Source: Legionella_C dresdenensis (GTDB lineage Bacteria > Pseudomonadota > Gammaproteobacteria > Legionellales > Legionellaceae). From it: a stretch of 62,530 nt of DNA. Location of the stretch: the NCBI RefSeq assembly GCF_042649825.1, contig NZ_JBHSAB010000011.1:1-62530 (forward strand). Reading direction: 5' to 3'. The notes beneath the pieces are model-generated. The model saw nothing but the letters and a program-made list of their open reading frames with translations. It was not told where the DNA came from and searched no databases. The position numbers and the translations under genes were made by a program. Positions 17,850 to 27,900 of this stretch are shown here, piece by piece (position 1 is the first letter of the stretch; every line of letters starts with the position of its first letter).

Positions 17850-18899
17850 TTAGTGGCTAAACGCTTTGCGTTGCGGCTCTTGCCACAAGGTGACAAACAA
17901 GACCATCACCATAGGTCCAATAAACAAACCCAAAATTCCCATGGTTTCAACACCACCTAAAATACCAAATAAAACGGCCAGGAAAGGCAATTCAATTGCC
18001 CCGCCAATGAGAACCGGTTTAACAAAATGATCGGCAACAAACATGACCAGCGTTCCCCAGGCCAGAACAATAATAGCTGAAATTAAATTACCTGCGGAAA
18101 ATAAAATAAGCGCAACGATAGTAAATACAATTGGAACCACAAATGGAATCATCGCAGCAAAGGCGGTTATAAAACCGGTTAATGCCGGCGCCGGAAATCC
18201 GACCAGTTCATAGCATATCCCCATCAGCAGGCCGACACCCAGGCCAACAACGATTGTTCCGTTTACTGTGGCTCGCAACGCAGACGGCAAGCGATCAGCA
18301 TAGCGGAACCAACGCTGTCCCAGACAATACTCGCCAATGTGATTGACCTGACTCGATAATTTATCGCTGTCACGGTAGAAGAAAAACAATGACAATAGAG
18401 TAAAACCCAACTGAAATCCACGATGCACGACATTAGCGCCCACCTGTTTGATATAATAGCTGGCCGGTGTTAATGTCAAATGAAGATTGGACAAAAACAC
18501 CCTGACTTTCCCTGGTTGTCCGATATTGGCATCCCAGTATCGTTCAATTTCATCGCCTATAACTGGCAGTTGTTTAATAAAATCAGGTAATTGGCCGCCA
18601 TTACGGTTAGTATCCTGCAAAAAATTAATAAATAGCTGGAGTTCGTTGATCAAAATACTGATAAGCCAGCTTAACGGCAGTAAAATCAATAATGACAGTA
18701 AAGTGGTAAACAACAGCGCTGATAGATTTTGATAGCTGCCAAAGAGCCTGCGCCAGCGCTTGTAAGGGGGATAAGTTGCGATAACAATAATGGCTGCCCA
18801 AACCATTGACGGAATAAACCGATGCACAATAAATAAGGATAAAACAACGATTGCAACAGTCAGGGCAATGCTGATCAGTTCTTTATGATTTTCATTCAT
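17850..18899 (-). CDS. AI-2E family (PerM/YdiK-like) permease
   Basis: 349 aa with about eight membrane helices. The family layout is clear: an N-terminal helix pair, a soluble middle segment (FLQDTNRNGGQLPDFIKQLP) and a C-terminal block of helices with VPIVFTIVALILF and FGILGGVETMGILGLFIGP. Members export autoinducer-2 or act as ion antiporters, and the substrate here cannot be told. Its ATG overlaps the pgpA stop codon (TGATG), so it is the last gene of the glyA-to-permease operon. Confidence 0.88.
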   Translation of the reverse strand: MNENHKELISIALTVAIVVLSLFIVHRFIPSMVWAAIIVIATYPPYKRWRRLFGSYQNLSALLFTTLLSLLILLPLSWLISILINELQLFINFLQDTNRNGGQLPDFIKQLPVIGDEIERYWDANIGQPGKVRVFLSNLHLTLTPASYYIKQVGANVVHRGFQLGFTLLSLFFFYRDSDKLSSQVNHIGEYCLGQRWFRYADRLPSALRATVNGTIVVGLGVGLLMGICYELVGFPAPALTGFITAFAAMIPFVVPIVFTIVALILFSAGNLISAIIVLAWGTLVMFVADHFVKPVLIGGAIELPFLAVLFGILGGVETMGILGLFIGPMVMVLFVTLWQEPQRKAFSH

Positions 18900-19384
18900 C
18901 AGGCAAACATCCAGACCAGGAGCTGCAAAATAAACCAGGCAGGAATAGCGGCCATAATGTCATCCAGCATAATACCGAAGCTGCCTTTAATTTCCTGATC
19001 AACGTAGGATATCGGCCAGGGCTTCCAGATATCAAAAAGCCGAAACAGGAGAAAACCGCAAACCATCCATCCAAGCCCGACCGGAGCAGTAGCCATGGTC
19101 AGGAGGTAACCGATAACCTCATCCCATACAATACCCGGATGATCATGCACACCCAAATCATTTGAAACCTTGCCTACCAGCCATACGCCAATAGCAAGCA
19201 TTAACAGAACCAGTACAAGGTATACGGCAAATGAGCAGTGCGCCAACAGTAAATAAATGGGGATGGCGGCTAACGTGCCCCAGGTTCCAGGCGCAGTCGG
19301 CATTAAACCTGTGCCAAAACCAAACGAAATAAAATAAGCTGGCTCTTGCCAGACTTTTGCAGACAGACTGTGCTGATCGCTCAT
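18899..19384 (-). CDS. pgpA: Phosphatidylglycerophosphatase A
   Basis: 161 aa. It removes phosphate from phosphatidylglycerophosphate to give phosphatidylglycerol at the inner membrane. The family signature GTGLMPTAPGTWGTLAAIP lies near residue 24 and HPGIVWDEVIGYLL near residue 80, with acidic metal-binding residues retained (FRLFDIWKPWPI). About four hydrophobic segments are present. It follows thiL by 7 bases and overlaps the permease gene, matching the common nusB-thiL-pgpA order. Confidence 0.94.
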   Translation of the reverse strand: MSDQHSLSAKVWQEPAYFISFGFGTGLMPTAPGTWGTLAAIPIYLLLAHCSFAVYLVLVLLMLAIGVWLVGKVSNDLGVHDHPGIVWDEVIGYLLTMATAPVGLGWMVCGFLLFRLFDIWKPWPISYVDQEIKGSFGIMLDDIMAAIPAWFILQLLVWMFA

Positions 19385-19391
19385 AGTTCCC

Positions 19392-20345
19392 TCAAAAATG
19401 GCTATAACCCCTTGGGGTCAAAGTAATCACTTTATCCTGATCAGCCATTCGTAATCCAGCTTTTTTTTCAATAACTCCAATCTCGGCACAGCGAATTCCG
19501 GCAATATTAACCTGTTCGATAAATAACCTTTTTTTTGATTCAGGAATTGTAAAGCAGAGCTCATAATCATCACCGCCAGAGATAGCCAGCTCCATAGCAT
19601 TTGAAAGCTGGTATTTTTTTAGCAGCGGATGAACAGGGATTTGCTCTTTCACAATCAGAGCGCCGGTACCGCTGGTCTGACAAATGTGATTCAGATCAGC
19701 GCTTAAACCGTCTGAAATATCAACTGCCGCGCTGGCATACTCAGTAAGCAAAGGTTGCAGATCAAGCCGCGGTTCCGGCCTGATTAATCTGGCAAACGCT
19801 TGTGCTTTATCAGACTCACTGACAATTTGTTGATTTTTTAGCAGCTTGACAGCCAGCGCCGCGGCTCCCAACTCGCCAGAAACCCAGATTGAATCGCCGG
19901 GGTTTGCGGTTGAACGGCGAACGGCTTTGCCTTCATCCGCCAGACCATGGATAGTAAGGGTAATCGTTAACGGGCCGTGGGTAGTATCACCGCCAATCAG
20001 GGCAATCTGATATAAGGCAAGGGCATCATGAATACCCTGAGCGAATCGGCTCAACCACGCTGTATCAGAGTGCGGGATAGTAAGAGCCAGGCTTATCCAG
20101 CAAGGTTTTGCCGCCATTGCCGCCATATCGCTGACATTCACCATAACGGAACGCCAGGCAATATCATACGCATCCCACTCAGTGAGAAAATGTACGCCTT
20201 CGACCAGAGTATCTGTACTGATTAGCAACTCCTGGCCTGCCGGAACTTTAAGGCAGGCTGCATCATCGCCAATGCCAAACACTACATCATCACGTTTGAC
20301 TATAGACTGATTGAAAAAATTTCCGATAATCGAAAATTCATTCAT
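19392..20345 (-). CDS. thiL: Thiamine-monophosphate kinase
   Basis: 317 aa from the ATG at 20345, which overlaps the nusB stop codon by 8 bases. An in-frame ATG 18 bases upstream lies inside nusB and is less likely. It phosphorylates thiamine monophosphate to the active diphosphate. The fold signatures are FGIGDDAACLKVPAG at the N-terminus, ISTDTLVEGVHFL, the Mg-binding VNVSDMAAM, IGGDTTHGPL and the late VDISDGLSADL. The SGGDDYELCFT motif near the C-terminus is intact. Confidence 0.96.
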   Translation of the reverse strand: MNEFSIIGNFFNQSIVKRDDVVFGIGDDAACLKVPAGQELLISTDTLVEGVHFLTEWDAYDIAWRSVMVNVSDMAAMAAKPCWISLALTIPHSDTAWLSRFAQGIHDALALYQIALIGGDTTHGPLTITLTIHGLADEGKAVRRSTANPGDSIWVSGELGAAALAVKLLKNQQIVSESDKAQAFARLIRPEPRLDLQPLLTEYASAAVDISDGLSADLNHICQTSGTGALIVKEQIPVHPLLKKYQLSNAMELAISGGDDYELCFTIPESKKRLFIEQVNIAGIRCAEIGVIEKKAGLRMADQDKVITLTPRGYSHF

Positions 20346-20781
20346 GATTAAGGTCGATTTCAACCGAACGGGTTTGTTTGGCCACGCTGTTTAAGACGCC
20401 ATTGACATAGCGGTATCCTTCCTGTGCGCCAAAATCCTTGGCCAAAGTGATTGCTTCATCAAGCACAACTTTATAGGGAATCTCCGGGCAGAAAAATAAT
20501 TCAAACGCACCCAATCGTAATATACTTAACTCAACTGGATTAACGCTGGTCAACTGCCTGTCCAGAAAAGGGCTAATCGCTTCTTCGATTTGATTCAAAT
20601 TAGCTGGAACGCCGTACAGGATACGGCAAAAATAATCCGCATCAACCTTAGCCATATCATTCGCTACCCTGAACTGGGTTTCTATTTCATATAATTCATG
20701 ATTAGTCATTAACCATTGATACAACGCTTGCAAAGCAAGTTTACGGGCGCGCCGCTTACCTTTAATTAACTCTTTTTCCAC
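20338..20781 (-). CDS. nusB: Transcription antitermination protein NusB
   Basis: 147 aa. It binds boxA RNA with NusE (S10) to prevent early termination, mainly in rRNA operons. The N-terminal RRARKLALQALYQWLMT and the C-terminal PYKVVLDEAITLAKDFG with the following GYRYVNGVLNSVAK are textbook NusB. It lies 7 bases after nrdR and overlaps thiL. The usual ribE/ribH partners of this cluster are absent here. Confidence 0.96.
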   Translation of the reverse strand: MEKELIKGKRRARKLALQALYQWLMTNHELYEIETQFRVANDMAKVDADYFCRILYGVPANLNQIEEAISPFLDRQLTSVNPVELSILRLGAFELFFCPEIPYKVVLDEAITLAKDFGAQEGYRYVNGVLNSVAKQTRSVEIDLNHE

Positions 20782-20788
20782 ACTTACC

Positions 20789-21250
20789 TCATGAATTAAT
20801 GTCGTCTTTCATTTCATCAAGCGTTTGCCTGAAATCACTGACATCTTTAAATCGTTTATAGACTGATGCAAATCGTACATATGCGACATGATCAAGATTG
20901 AATAAATGTTTCATGACTAATTCACCAACCTGACGGGAATCAATTTCCCGCTCGCCGGTACTGCGAATTTCCTGCATGATTTTTACCAGTGTCTGTTCAA
21001 GTGTATCAACACTCACCGGCCTTTTTTCCAGTGCCCGCAACATCCCTGAGCGCAAATTCTCCTCACTGAACGGCTCACGCCGGCCATCGCGTTTGATTAT
21101 CACTGGCATAATCAGTTCTGCGGTTTCAAAGGTGGTAAAACGCTCATGGCAAACAAGACACTGTCGCCTGCGCTTAACCTGCGCGCCTTCGGAAACAAGG
21201 CGCGAATCCAATACTTTAGTTTCTTCTGCGTGACAAAATGGGCAATACAT
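20789..21250 (-). CDS. nrdR: Transcriptional repressor NrdR
   Basis: 153 aa. It represses ribonucleotide reductase genes when its ATP-cone is loaded with dATP. The N-terminal zinc ribbon is seen as MYCPFCHAEETKVLDSR and CLVCHERFTTFE (four Cys). The ATP-cone begins at about residue 49, PVIIKRDGRREPFSEENL. It starts 2 bases after the glyA stop codon, so it is co-transcribed with glyA. No NrdR box was identified in the window. Confidence 0.97.
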   Translation of the reverse strand: MYCPFCHAEETKVLDSRLVSEGAQVKRRRQCLVCHERFTTFETAELIMPVIIKRDGRREPFSEENLRSGMLRALEKRPVSVDTLEQTLVKIMQEIRSTGEREIDSRQVGELVMKHLFNLDHVAYVRFASVYKRFKDVSDFRQTLDEMKDDINS

Positions 21251-21252
21251 AA

Positions 21253-22509
21253 TCAGCGATAAACCGGAAAATCATGGCACAATTGCATAACCTGGCGTTT
21301 TACCAGCGCTATAACCGCTTCGTTTTGGATATCGTCGAGTATATCACATATCCATTCCGAAAGAATTTTGACTTCTTTTTCTTTAAAGCCCCGGGTAGTC
21401 ACCGCGGGCGTACCAAGCCTTAACCCACTAGTCACAAAAGGCGAGCGCGGATCATTAGGCACTGAATTTTTATTCACGGTAATGTTAGCTCTTCCCAACG
21501 TGGCGTCAGCTTCTTTTCCGGTAATGTTTTTATCAATCAGGCTCAGTAGCACAAGATGGTTTTGTGTTCCGCCAGATACAATCGAGTAGCCTCGCGTAAT
21601 CAAAGTATCCGCCATCATTTTTGCGTTCAATAATACCTGTTGCTGATACTGTTTGAATTCAGGCTGTAACGCTTCCTGAAAAGCAACCGCTTTCGCTGCG
21701 ATCACATGCATTAAAGGGCCGCCCTGAGTACCGGGGAAAACAGCGGAATTTAATTTTTTCTCAATGTCCTCATTCGCTCTGGCAAGAATCATCCCGCCTC
21801 GAGGTCCTCGCAAGGTTTTGTGGGTAGTAGTTGTTACCACGTCTGCATAAGGTACCGGCGACGGGTAAAGCCCTGTCACAATCAGGCCGGCAACATGGGC
21901 AATATCAGCAACCAGATAAGCGTTCACTGAATCGGCAATTTCCCTGAAACGCGGCCAGTCCAGCTGCTGGGAATAGGCTGAAAACCCTGCAATAATCATT
22001 TTAGGCTTATGCTGCAGAGCCAGTGCCTGCAGTGCATCGTAATCGATAATACCAGTCTCGGGATCAAGTCCGTATTCGATGGAATGGTACAGTTTTCCAG
22101 AAAAATTAACTTTGGAGCCATGAGTTAAATGACCGCCATGAGGTAATGCCATGCCAAGAATGACATCGCCGGGGGACAATAAAGCCATCATAACAGCCGC
22201 ATTTGCCTGAGAACCTGAATGGGGCTGGACATTGGCATAATCAGCGCCAAACAGTTTTTTTGCCCGCTCGATTGCCAGCGACTCGGCGATATCGACAAAC
22301 TCACAACCGCCATAATATCGTTTGCCAGGATAACCTTCGGCATATTTGTTGGTCAGCACTGAACCTTGAGCTTCCAGTACACGTGGACTGGCATAGTTTT
22401 CAGAAGCAATTAATTCAATATGCTCTTCCTGACGTTTGTTTTCAGCTTGTATAGCCTGCCATAGCTGCTCATCAAAGCCAGCAATTGTATTCTGGTTTTT
22501 GTTAAACAT
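21253..22509 (-). CDS. glyA: Serine hydroxymethyltransferase
   Basis: 418 aa, standard length. It interconverts serine and glycine with tetrahydrofolate, the main source of one-carbon units. The PLP lysine lies in TTTTHKTLRGPRGGMIL (about residue 229), and the N-terminal IELIASENYASPRVLEAQGS motif is intact. It is the first gene of a six-gene minus-strand operon (glyA-nrdR-nusB-thiL-pgpA-permease). No glycine riboswitch or other leader structure stands out in the 94 bases upstream. Confidence 0.98.
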   Translation of the reverse strand: MFNKNQNTIAGFDEQLWQAIQAENKRQEEHIELIASENYASPRVLEAQGSVLTNKYAEGYPGKRYYGGCEFVDIAESLAIERAKKLFGADYANVQPHSGSQANAAVMMALLSPGDVILGMALPHGGHLTHGSKVNFSGKLYHSIEYGLDPETGIIDYDALQALALQHKPKMIIAGFSAYSQQLDWPRFREIADSVNAYLVADIAHVAGLIVTGLYPSPVPYADVVTTTTHKTLRGPRGGMILARANEDIEKKLNSAVFPGTQGGPLMHVIAAKAVAFQEALQPEFKQYQQQVLLNAKMMADTLITRGYSIVSGGTQNHLVLLSLIDKNITGKEADATLGRANITVNKNSVPNDPRSPFVTSGLRLGTPAVTTRGFKEKEVKILSEWICDILDDIQNEAVIALVKRQVMQLCHDFPVYR

Positions 22510-22603
22510 CAGCGCTCTTCTCCCAATCCGTGCCTGTTTCTTAATAATGGACTATTTCCGGCAAATCAGCCAAATGCCGGGAATCATATCATGGAATCAA
22601 TCA

Positions 22604-22888
22604 TTAGTCATGGGCATGACTTTGTGAACGTCTGGCCACGTCATTATGGCGGGTTACCTCATTTGATCCGCGCTGCTCAGCTCGTACTGCGCGCTGTGTA
22701 TGGCGCTCGGGTTTTCTGACCACGGTGCGTTGATCATTTAATGCATGGTTTTGCACCGGCGTCTCATGATAATGAGTGGTGTAGCCGCTGGCATAAGGAT
22801 AGCGGTTATCATAGCCGTAATAGCTGTTACCTACAGTGCAGGCGCCCAGTAATGGTAAAAACAGTAATGACATATACATTCGTTTCAT
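22604..22888 (-). CDS. Small Tyr/His/Arg-rich lipoprotein
   Basis: 94 aa from the ATG at 22888, chosen for its GGGGAG ribosome binding site and because the signal peptide (MKRMYMSLLFLPLLGAC) starts there. The lipobox LGAC puts the lipidated Cys at residue 17. The mature part starts TVGNSYYGYDNRYPYASG and ends rich in Arg, His and Gln (RHTQRAVRAEQRGS). No domain is recognised. It probably sits on the outer membrane. It is the first gene transcribed after the terminator at 22909-22932. Confidence 0.7.
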   Translation of the reverse strand: MKRMYMSLLFLPLLGACTVGNSYYGYDNRYPYASGYTTHYHETPVQNHALNDQRTVVRKPERHTQRAVRAEQRGSNEVTRHNDVARRSQSHAHD

Positions 22889-22908
22889 AACAACTCCCCA
22901 AATAAATA

Positions 22909-22932
22909 AAGGCACTCATTCTTAAGTGCCTT
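22909..22932 (-). terminator. Rho-independent terminator of the gene at 22974
   Basis: AAGGCACT and AGTGCCTT pair around an 8-nt loop. On the minus strand the stem is followed by TTATTTATTT. It lies 42 bases past the stop codon of the secreted-protein gene and before the lipoprotein gene. Confidence 0.8.
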
Positions 22933-22973
22933 GAATATCGATAATGTCGGATCAAAAAGACCCAATCTATGGA

Positions 22974-23387
22974 CTATTTTGTTTTAACAGAGCTTTTGGC
23001 ATTACCCAGCAAATCGTAGATTGTAACTGTTTGGCCTGGGCCTGTGTAGCCGGCATAAACGCGTTGACCACGGAATGTGTAGATATCAAGCCACATGCTG
23101 GCATGGCAGTAACCATAATAATACAGACTGATGTAATGCGGGGTTTCGCCACTGTAAATATTGAATGGCGTCATAGTGGAGTTATCATCAAAAGTTCCGT
23201 ATACAGTTACGTTTCTTTCGCTATAGTTAGCAATTTCAATTTCACAGTAACCAGGTAAAAATGCATTTTTAACTGCAGCAGATTTGTTCTCCCCTGCATC
23301 AGCTTTAGGATGAACGTGACGGCTGTCAGCAAATACCGAGCTTAACATGCTGAACAAGCAGACAAACAACAACGATTTTAATTTCAT
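22974..23387 (-). CDS. Hypothetical secreted protein
   Basis: 137 aa from the ATG at 23387. The signal peptide MKLKSLLFVCLFSMLSSVFA has a predicted cut after VFA. The mature domain is rich in Tyr, Gly and Thr (YYYGYCHASMWLDIYTFRG) with two Cys (in PGYCEIEI and YYGYCHAS) that could form a disulfide. The pattern of short beta strands suggests a small beta-sandwich. No family is recognised. It has its own terminator and so appears to be monocistronic. Confidence 0.65.
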   Translation of the reverse strand: MKLKSLLFVCLFSMLSSVFADSRHVHPKADAGENKSAAVKNAFLPGYCEIEIANYSERNVTVYGTFDDNSTMTPFNIYSGETPHYISLYYYGYCHASMWLDIYTFRGQRVYAGYTGPGQTVTIYDLLGNAKSSVKTK

Positions 23388-23640
23388 GATAGTCCTTAAA
23401 TATAAAGAAGGAAATGGCATGGTAACAAAGGTATTAATTTAGTCAACAGGTTTTTTTTATAGCCAGATATTTTTCTGTTAATACATTGAACTATTTATCA
23501 ATTTTGATATAGTAACTTCTTTTTTATGCAGCTCAAGGTTTTGTGACCAGAATTATGGGTTAAGTAGGGCCTTTGTGCCGGCTCAACTGCACTTAATTTC
23601 GTAATTAGTCCTTTACAGCCCTCTCCCTGGAAGGAAAAAA

Positions 23641-24903
23641 ATGAAAAAACGTATGACAATCATGATGATCCTGCTGGTAATCGTCTTTGGTGGAATTATC
23701 GCGTTTAACCTGTTTAAAGGATTTATGATTAAGCAGTTTTTTGCCCACTATGAACCACCGCCGGTTACGGTCTCTTCCGTAAAAGCCACAAGGCAGGATT
23801 GGGAACCCAAAATCCATGCAGTCGGCGATTTTGTCGCCATCAATGGCGTGGAGGTTAACTCACAGGCAACGGGGAACGTAGTAAGCATCCATTTTGAATC
23901 CGGCCAATATATTGAAAAAGATCAGCCTTTGATTGATATTGACGACAGCGTGGAACAGGCTAATCTTAAGTTTAATCAGGCCGACATGGCGTTGAAAGAT
24001 ATCAACTACCGGCGCCAGGCTGACTTGCTTAAACGCAATGCGACCTCAAGCTCCAGCGTAGATGAAGCCAAAGCTAATCTCGAACAGGCACAGGCTAATG
24101 TTGAGCGTATCGAAGCCCAGATCAGGCAAAAACATATCACTGCGCCCTTTTCAGGCCAATTAGGCATCCGTCAGGTTAACCTTGGTCAATATATAACCCC
24201 TGGCCAAACTTCTATAGTTACCCTGCAATCGCTTGATCCCTTGTATATTGAATTTAATCTGCCGGAACAATTGTTTAAAAAAATCCGCTCCGGTCAGAAA
24301 ATCGAATTAAGCGTTGAAGAAATACCAAATACGGTCTTTGCCGGGAAAATTACCGCGATTAACTCAAAAATTGATACCAACACCCACAACGTCCTGATTC
24401 AAGCCAGTCTGCCGAATTGTCCGGCAATCGTCAATCAGGATCTGACTAAGTCTCCACTCGTTAAAGTCAGCAAACAACCTGGCAGCAATAAAACCATCGT
24501 CATGTGCGATAGTGAATTAAATGCCAAAAATCAGGTCGATAAATTTATCTTTATTCCTGGAATGTTTGCTTCAATCTCGGTGGAACAACCTGCTATTAAA
24601 GATGTCGTAGTACTGCCTTCTACTGCAATTTCATACAGTTTGTATGGTAATTCTGTCTTTGTTATCGAGCCTGACAAGGATGGCAAAAAAGATGAACAAG
24701 GCAATCCTGTTTTGCGCGTTAATCGGGTTTTTGTAACCACCGGCGATCAACAGGGCAATTACACAATCATTGAAAAAGGTATCACTGCGGGTCAGACAGT
24801 AGTCAGCTCTGGTGAAATCAAACTTCAGAATGGGGCACGTGTTGTTATTAACAACAGCGTGTTACTCAAAGATGTCAGCGACCCTGACAGTTTAGGACAG
24901 TAA
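23641..24903 (+). CDS. RND efflux periplasmic adaptor subunit
   Basis: 420 aa membrane fusion protein, anchored by an N-terminal helix (IMMILLVIVFGGIIAFNLF). The lipoyl and hairpin parts are clear: QATGNVVSIHFESGQYIEK, a coiled coil of about residues 100-160, ITAPFSGQLGIRQVNLGQYI, then the beta-barrel with LDPLYIEFNLPEQLF. An insertion of about 40 residues with two Cys (C260 and C289) interrupts the barrel domain before IPGMFASISVEQPA. AAGGAAAAAA before the ATG is a strong ribosome binding site. It pairs with the pump gene 43 bases downstream. No outer-membrane channel gene is present. Confidence 0.92.
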   Translation: MKKRMTIMMILLVIVFGGIIAFNLFKGFMIKQFFAHYEPPPVTVSSVKATRQDWEPKIHAVGDFVAINGVEVNSQATGNVVSIHFESGQYIEKDQPLIDIDDSVEQANLKFNQADMALKDINYRRQADLLKRNATSSSSVDEAKANLEQAQANVERIEAQIRQKHITAPFSGQLGIRQVNLGQYITPGQTSIVTLQSLDPLYIEFNLPEQLFKKIRSGQKIELSVEEIPNTVFAGKITAINSKIDTNTHNVLIQASLPNCPAIVNQDLTKSPLVKVSKQPGSNKTIVMCDSELNAKNQVDKFIFIPGMFASISVEQPAIKDVVVLPSTAISYSLYGNSVFVIEPDKDGKKDEQGNPVLRVNRVFVTTGDQQGNYTIIEKGITAGQTVVSSGEIKLQNGARVVINNSVLLKDVSDPDSLGQ

Positions 24904-24911
24904 ACTATAAA

Positions 24912-24932
24912 ATTGGGCCGGCATGGCCCAAT
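24912..24932 (+). other. Intercistronic hairpin between adaptor and pump genes
   Basis: ATTGGGCC and GGCCCAAT form an 8-bp stem with a 5-nt loop right after the adaptor stop codon. Such stems can stabilise the upstream message or set the ratio of adaptor to pump. It could also be a worn REP. Its position argues that the pump starts at 24947, not 24923. Confidence 0.55.
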
Positions 24933-24946
24933 CTGTGGGACAAATC

Positions 24947-27900
24947 ATGAATTTTACCGATATTTTTATTAAGCGCCCGGTTCTTGCGACAGTTGTCAGC
25001 CTGTTAATTTTCCTGTTTGGCCTGAATTCCATTTCCACCATGCAGATACGTCAGTTCCCCCGCATGGAAAACACCGTAATTACCGTTACCACAGCCTATC
25101 CTGGAGCAGATGCCGACTTGATTGCAGGTTTTATTACAACGCCGCTTGAAGCAGCTGTTGCCAGTGCCGAAGGCATTGACTACATGACCTCAACAAGCGT
25201 TCAGGGGCTGAGTACCATTACGTTAACCATCAAACTTAATTTTGATGCCCAGGTCGCCTTTACTGATGTCATGAGTAAAGTACAGCAAACGCTTAACCAG
25301 ATGCCGCCGCAGGCTCAGCGCCCTGTGATCGTCAAAAGCTCTGATACAGCAACTCCGCTGATGTATGTCAGTCTTGACAGTAATGAAATGACGCCGCAGC
25401 AAATTACCGATTATGCGGTTCGGGTGGTTCAACCGCAGTTTCAGACCGTAGACGGCGTTGCCAAAGCAGATATTCTGGGCGGCGCGACCTATTCCATGCG
25501 GATATTTCTTGATCCTATTAAAATGGCCGGATTTAACGTCTCTCCTGCCGACGTAACCAATGTCCTGGCACGAAATAACTTTTTAACAGCGGCAGGCAGT
25601 ACCAAAGGCGAATACGTCGCAATCAATATGACGGCCAAAACCGATTTGAATAACGCAGAAGAATTCAGCAGACTGATTGTACGCAGCAGCAACAATGCAA
25701 TTATTCGCTTGCGTGATATCGCCAAAATCGAATTAGGCTCGCAGGATTATAATACAACCGTGACCTTTAACGGCAAAAAAGCAGTTTTCCTTGCCCTGAC
25801 GCCAACACCCTCAGCCAATCCGCTTACAGTAATCAGCGCAGCCCGCAAATTATTTCCCTCGATCCAGCATGAATTCCCTCCTTCCCTGACCGGCACCATA
25901 GTGTATGATGCTACTGATTTTATCCGGGCATCGATTAGCGAAGTAATCCATACCATTGTTGAGGCCGCAGCAATCGTTATTGTGGTTATCTTTTTGTTTT
26001 TAGGCTCCATCCGTTCGGTTATTATTCCGGTTGTCACCATCCCACTGTCGCTGATCGGCGTCTGTACCCTTATGCTGTTTCTGGGGTATTCGATCAACCT
26101 GCTTACGTTGCTGGCGTTTGTACTGGCAATCGGCCTTGTTGTGGATGATGCCATTGTCGTTGTAGAAAACGTGCATCGCCATCTGGAGGAAGGTAAAACC
26201 CCGTTCCAGGCGGCGATTATCGGCGCTCGCGAAATTGCCGTACCGGTTATTGCCATGACCATCACACTGGCGGCAGTATATGCCCCAATTGGTTTTATGG
26301 GTGGATTAACAGGCGCACTCTTTAAAGAGTTTGCGTTTACCCTTGCCAGCGCCGTAGTGATCTCAGGTCTGATTGCGCTGACTTTATCGCCTATGATGTG
26401 TTCTAAAATCTTATCGAAAGAAGCCAGCAGCGGACAATTCGTTAAATTCCTCGATAGAAAATTTAATTCGCTGAAAGATCGCTATAAAAAAATGCTGCAT
26501 AGCCTGCTTGATACCCGCGCTATTATGCTGGTGTTTGCTGCCGTAGTTCTTCTGATGCTGCCTTATTTATACAGCACAACCGCCGGCGAAACCGCTCCGG
26601 AAGAAGATCAGGGATTTTTCTTTGTGGTCGCTACAGCACCGCAGTATGCGACCGTGAATTACATTGAAGCGTACACCCGTTCATTTGACGAAATTTACCG
26701 TAGTTTCCCTGAAAGCGAATACTATTTTAATATCAATGCCAGCACACCCATGTCAGGTATGGTATTAAAGCCCTGGGACAAACGCACACGCAGTCAGTTT
26801 GAAATGAAAGAGCCGCTGCAGCAAAAGCTTAACACCGTAGCCGGATTAAAAGCATTTGCCGTCATTCCCCCTCCCCTGCCAGGCGGCGGTAATGGGACGC
26901 CGATTCAGTTTGTTATTAAAACCACCAATGATTTTCAGACTCTTTTTGAGGTTTCCAACCAGTTGCTGACTAAAGCCCAGCAAAGCGGTTTGTTTATTTA
27001 TCTGGATAATAGCCTTAAATTCAATCAGCCAGAAGTTGAGTTTGAAATTAACCGTTCCAAAGCAGCCGATCTTGGCCTTGATATGCAAGACATTGGCAGT
27101 AGTTTGACCAGTGCCTTGTCTGGTAATTATGTTAACTATTTTAATCTGCAAGGCAGAAGTTATCAGGTTATCCCGCAACTGGATCGCCGTTTCAGACTTA
27201 ACCCGGAACAATTGGGCAAAATTTATGTACGCAGTTCCAAAGGCACAATGGTACCTTTATCAACTGTCGTTACACCCAAACCTAAAACTCAGCCCAACGC
27301 GGTCAGCCACTTCCAGCAATTGAATTCGGCGACCATCCAGGGCGTGATGATGCCAGGAACAACACTTGGCCAGGGACTTACGTACCTGCAGGAAGCGGCC
27401 AAAACTACTTTACCGAAAGGGTTTACCTATGATTACGGCGGGCAATCAAGACAGTTTATCCAGGAAGGTTCAGCGCTTATTTTTGCCTTTTTCCTCGCAA
27501 TTATCGTAATTTTCCTGGTTTTGTCAGCCCAGTATGAAAGTTTCCGTGATCCGTTAATTGTTTTGATCAGTGTACCCATGTCTATTTGCGGTGCGCTGAT
27601 ACCGCTTAATCTTGGACTGGCAACAATTAATATCTATACTCAGGTTGGCTTGATCACCCTCATCGGCCTGATCAGTAAACACGGTATTCTGATTGTTGAC
27701 TTTGCCAACCAGTTACAAAGGGAGAAAAAACTGGATAAACGAGCGGCTGTAGAAGAGGCCGCATCCATAAGGTTGCGCCCTATCCTGATGACAACAGCCG
27801 CGATGGTATTCGGCGTAATCCCATTATTAATGGCAAATGGCGCCGGCGCTGTCAGCCGTTTTGATATCGGCCTGGTTATTTCAACCGGTTTGCTGGTTGG

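Noticed and set aside
22510..22603. Glycine riboswitch upstream of glyA
   Set aside because: The leader is short and shows no conserved riboswitch stems.
26846..27211. Antisense open frame inside the RND pump gene
   Set aside because: It overlaps fully a conserved coding region and has no protein features.
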